Part shown: piece after piece, positions 62,221 to 64,000 of the stretch
Position numbering within the stretch: position 1 is the first letter of the stretch
How the letters are laid out: the number at the start of each line of letters is the position of its first letter
Assembly (NCBI RefSeq): GCF_009760925.1
Contig: NZ_VRLV01000006.1
Span: forward strand, 496,264-560,263
Length of the DNA: 64,000 bases
Direction: 5' to 3'
From: Nonomuraea typhae
GTDB lineage: Bacteria > Actinomycetota > Actinomycetes > Streptosporangiales > Streptosporangiaceae
The notes under the pieces: generated by a model
The model's database searches: none
What the model was told of the DNA's origin: nothing
Seen by the model: the letters and a program-made list of their open reading frames with translations, nothing else
Program-made: the position numbers and the translations under genes

Positions 62221-62257
62221 GAGATCAGACGGCGGGCAGGGTCAGACGACGGCACGG

Positions 62258-62617
62258 TCAGGTGGTGGGCAGGGTCAGGCGGATCACGGTCGAGTCGCGG
62301 GCCCAGCGTTCGGTGAGGTGCTCGGTGTCGGGGGCGTTCAGGCGCTCCTTGGCCAGCGTGGCCACGGCCTCCGGCTCGGCGGCCACGTCGACCACGCTCA
62401 CCGGCGCGTCGAACTCTGCCAGCAGGGCGCCGTTGTCCTTGCTGCGCAGCGTCACGTGGACCTCGGCCAGACCGGCCAGGCCAGGCAGTTCCTGCTCGCC
62501 GCCGCCGGTCACGAGGTAGACGGCGCCCTCGTGGAAGGCGTGCCAGGCCAGGCGCGGGCGGTCGAGGGTGAGCCAGAGGACGCTCGACTTCTTGGCGCCT
62601 TCTTCGATGACGGTCAC
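62258..62617 (-). CDS. Conserved hypothetical protein
   Basis: The 119-residue product has a beta-rich first half (VLWLTLDRPRLAWHAFHEGAVYLVTGGGEQ) that resembles flavin-binding split-barrel proteins, and a helical C-terminus (VATLAKERLNAPDTEHLTERWARD). The similarity is only an impression. The start is GTG 62617. It converges with the methyltransferase gene across 37 bases and is divergent from the CitE-like gene. Function unknown. Confidence 0.6.
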   Translation of the reverse strand: MTVIEEGAKKSSVLWLTLDRPRLAWHAFHEGAVYLVTGGGEQELPGLAGLAEVHVTLRSKDNGALLAEFDAPVSVVDVAAEPEAVATLAKERLNAPDTEHLTERWARDSTVIRLTLPTT

Positions 62618-62710
62618 GTTCCGACTGTAGCCGCCGGAGAGACGGTGCCGCCGGAGAGACGGTAGCCGCCGGAGAAGGGACCCTGCCTGCCCGGCGCGGG
62701 CCTCGCCTAT

Positions 62711-62716
62711 TACGGT
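62711..62716 (+). promoter_or_regulatory. -10 element of leaderless CitE-like gene
   Basis: TACGGT ends 6 bases before the ATG at 62723; a GTG at 62717 would abut the box, so the ATG is preferred. Confidence 0.4.
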
Positions 62717-62722
62717 GTGCGC

Positions 62723-63655
62723 ATGCGCTCACGACGTTCGGTTCTCGCGGTTCCCGGCAGCAACCCGCGCTTCCTGGAGAAGGCCCAGACGCTCCCCGCC
62801 GACGAGGTCTTCCTCGACCTGGAGGACTCCGTCGCGCCACTGGCCAAGGCGGAGGCGCGCAAGAACGTCGTGGCCGCTCTGCGGGAGGGCGACTGGGGCG
62901 GCAAGGTGCGCGCGGTCCGGGTCAACGACCTGACCACCCAGTGGACCTACCGGGACGTGATCGAGGTCGTCGAGGGCGCCGGCCAGTTCCTGGACGGCAT
63001 CATCCTGCCCAAGGTGCAGGACCCCACCGAGGTCGTCTGGCTGGACACCCTGCTCACCCAGATCGAGAAGACGATGGGCTTCGAGGTGGGCGGGATCGGC
63101 ATCGAGGCCCAGATCGAGAACGCCCGCGGCCTGGTCAACGTCGATGCCATCGCGGGCTCGTCCAAGCGGCTGGAGACGCTGGTGTTCGGGCCGGCCGACT
63201 TCATGGCCTCGATCAACATGCGCACGCTGGTCGTGGGGGAGCAGCCGCCCGGCTACGTCGAGGGCGACGCCTACCACTACATCCTCATGCGGCTGCTCAT
63301 GGCGGCCAGGACGCACGATCTCCAGGTCATCGACGGGCCGTATCTGCAGATCAAGGATGTCGAGGGGTACAAGCGCGTCGCCCGCCGGGCCGCCGCGCTC
63401 GGCTACGACGGCAAATGGGTGCTGCACCCGCTGCAGGTCGAGGCGGCCAACGAGGTGTTCTCCCCGGCCCAGGAGGATTACGACCACGCCGAGCTGATCC
63501 TGGAGGCGTACGAGTACTACACCACCGTGGAGAAGCGCGGCGCGGTCATGCTGGGCGACGAGATGATCGACGAAGCCTCGCGCAAGATGGCCCTGGTCGT
63601 GGCGGCCAAGGGCCGGGCCGCGGGGCTGCGCCGTACCCGGAGTTTCACACCTTGA
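62723..63655 (+). CDS. HpcH/HpaI aldolase / CitE-like acyl-CoA lyase
   Basis: This 310-residue TIM-barrel lyase has SVLAVPGSNPRFLEKA, EVFLDLEDSVAPLAKAEAR, then IEAQIENARGLVNVDAIAG and VFGPADFMASINM. The arginine and acidic metal-binding residues of the citrate lyase beta group are in place. Actinobacterial relatives cleave malyl-CoA or beta-methylmalyl-CoA to glyoxylate plus an acyl-CoA. The C-terminal GYDGKWVLHPLQVEAANEVF is characteristic. The 3' end overlaps the convergent DUF6529-like gene by 11 bases. The precise substrate is unclear. Confidence 0.85.
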   Translation: MRSRRSVLAVPGSNPRFLEKAQTLPADEVFLDLEDSVAPLAKAEARKNVVAALREGDWGGKVRAVRVNDLTTQWTYRDVIEVVEGAGQFLDGIILPKVQDPTEVVWLDTLLTQIEKTMGFEVGGIGIEAQIENARGLVNVDAIAGSSKRLETLVFGPADFMASINMRTLVVGEQPPGYVEGDAYHYILMRLLMAARTHDLQVIDGPYLQIKDVEGYKRVARRAAALGYDGKWVLHPLQVEAANEVFSPAQEDYDHAELILEAYEYYTTVEKRGAVMLGDEMIDEASRKMALVVAAKGRAAGLRRTRSFTP

Positions 63656-64000
63656 CGCCGATCGTGGTGAAGAACCAGAACGACGAGGTGAGCCAGAGCC
63701 CGACCAGCGCGGTGAAGGCGAGGCCGCCGAGGACGGGGAGGGACCAGCCGGGGAGGCCGCGTTTGGGCAGGACGAGCATCTTCGCGGTGAAGACGCCGTA
63801 GAAGAAGCAGCCGAGCAGCGAGTGGATCATCACGCGGGGCACGTCGTACTGCAGGCCGAGCGCGTAGAGGCAGTGGAAGGCGACCGGGATCGTCAGGACG
63901 AAGGCGATCCGGCCCGACCAGCGGTGCACGGACGCGGGAATCCTGACCCCGATCTTGCCCCACATGGACAGGGCGCTGATCACCTGCACGAACGCCAGCA
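63645..64000 (-). CDS. DUF6529-like membrane protein (N-terminus outside window)
   Basis: About 118 C-terminal residues are visible, with four hydrophobic segments (about HRWSGRIAFVLTIPVAFHCLYAL, VMIHSLLGCFFYGVFTAKMLVL, WSLPVLGGLAFTALVGLWL). The arrangement of His residues in FHCLYAL and MIHSLLG resembles heme-b-type membrane proteins, such as DUF6529 relatives. The reading frame continues without a break past the window edge, so the start is not seen. It overlaps the CitE-like gene end by 11 bases. Confidence 0.6.
   Translation of the reverse strand, partial: LAFVQVISALSMWGKIGVRIPASVHRWSGRIAFVLTIPVAFHCLYALGLQYDVPRVMIHSLLGCFFYGVFTAKMLVLPKRGLPGWSLPVLGGLAFTALVGLWLTSSFWFFTTIGVKV

Overview
The DNA is very GC-rich, with strong third-position GC bias, many GTG/TTG starts and many leaderless genes. 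It carries a mycothiol gene (mshB), an actinobacterial sigE-rseA-htrA-tatB-mrp locus and a dapC/dapD/dapE cluster. This points to a filamentous actinomycete, most likely Streptosporangiaceae and possibly Nonomuraea-like; the genus is an inference from general gene content. No rRNA, tRNA, prophage, CRISPR array or complete insertion sequence was found.

Region by region: 1-6350 holds a respiratory nitrate reductase operon (narG-narH-narI, minus strand) divergent from a NarK-type transporter. 6391-9833 is a two-gene ABC exporter with strongly asymmetric ATPase domains. 10609-13987 holds a DGPF/YCII gene, an ECF42-type sigma factor fused to a truncated tyrosine-recombinase-like domain, and a TIGR03086 gene. 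13988-15024 is non-coding and rich in minisatellites. 15025-25379 mixes a membrane protein, a secreted hydrolase, a UvrA2-like protein, an S9 peptidase, mshB, a secreted Pro/Thr-rich protein, a small HExxH protein and an MBL-fold hydrolase. 25363-29073 holds a penicillin-acylase-family protein and an NAD(P)-binding protein.

29060-36227 is the most unusual block. It is a same-strand run of four genes: two diverged paralogues with conserved ends, a UvrD-like helicase between them, and a cysteinyl-tRNA synthetase. One paralogue keeps a sigma-region-4-like helix-turn-helix and a HARE-HTH-like segment. I know of no described system with this layout. 36340-38954 holds a Tam-like methyltransferase, an orphan solute-binding lipoprotein, a small domain protein and the 7Fe ferredoxin.

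39358-47172 is the diaminopimelate (lysine and peptidoglycan precursor) region: dapC, dapD, dapE, two LOG-family proteins, a DivIVA-like membrane protein and tag. 47156-50413 holds a YqeB-like gene, a frameshifted pseudogene, a PaaX regulator with an enoyl-CoA hydratase, and a DUF3117 gene. 50494-58250 holds pepA, an O-methyltransferase, sigE-rseA-htrA (envelope stress), tatB and mrp. 58360-64000 holds a MarR regulator, DUF1003, an MgtE-N/CBS protein, an EamA transporter, a methyltransferase, a CitE-like lyase and a DUF6529-like protein cut by the window edge.

Two families of non-coding repeats stand out. A ~75-90 bp sequence occurs four times as two inverted pairs, one behind fdxA and one bracketing tatB. 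Short tandem repeats occur at 14266, 14817, 51931 and 56023.
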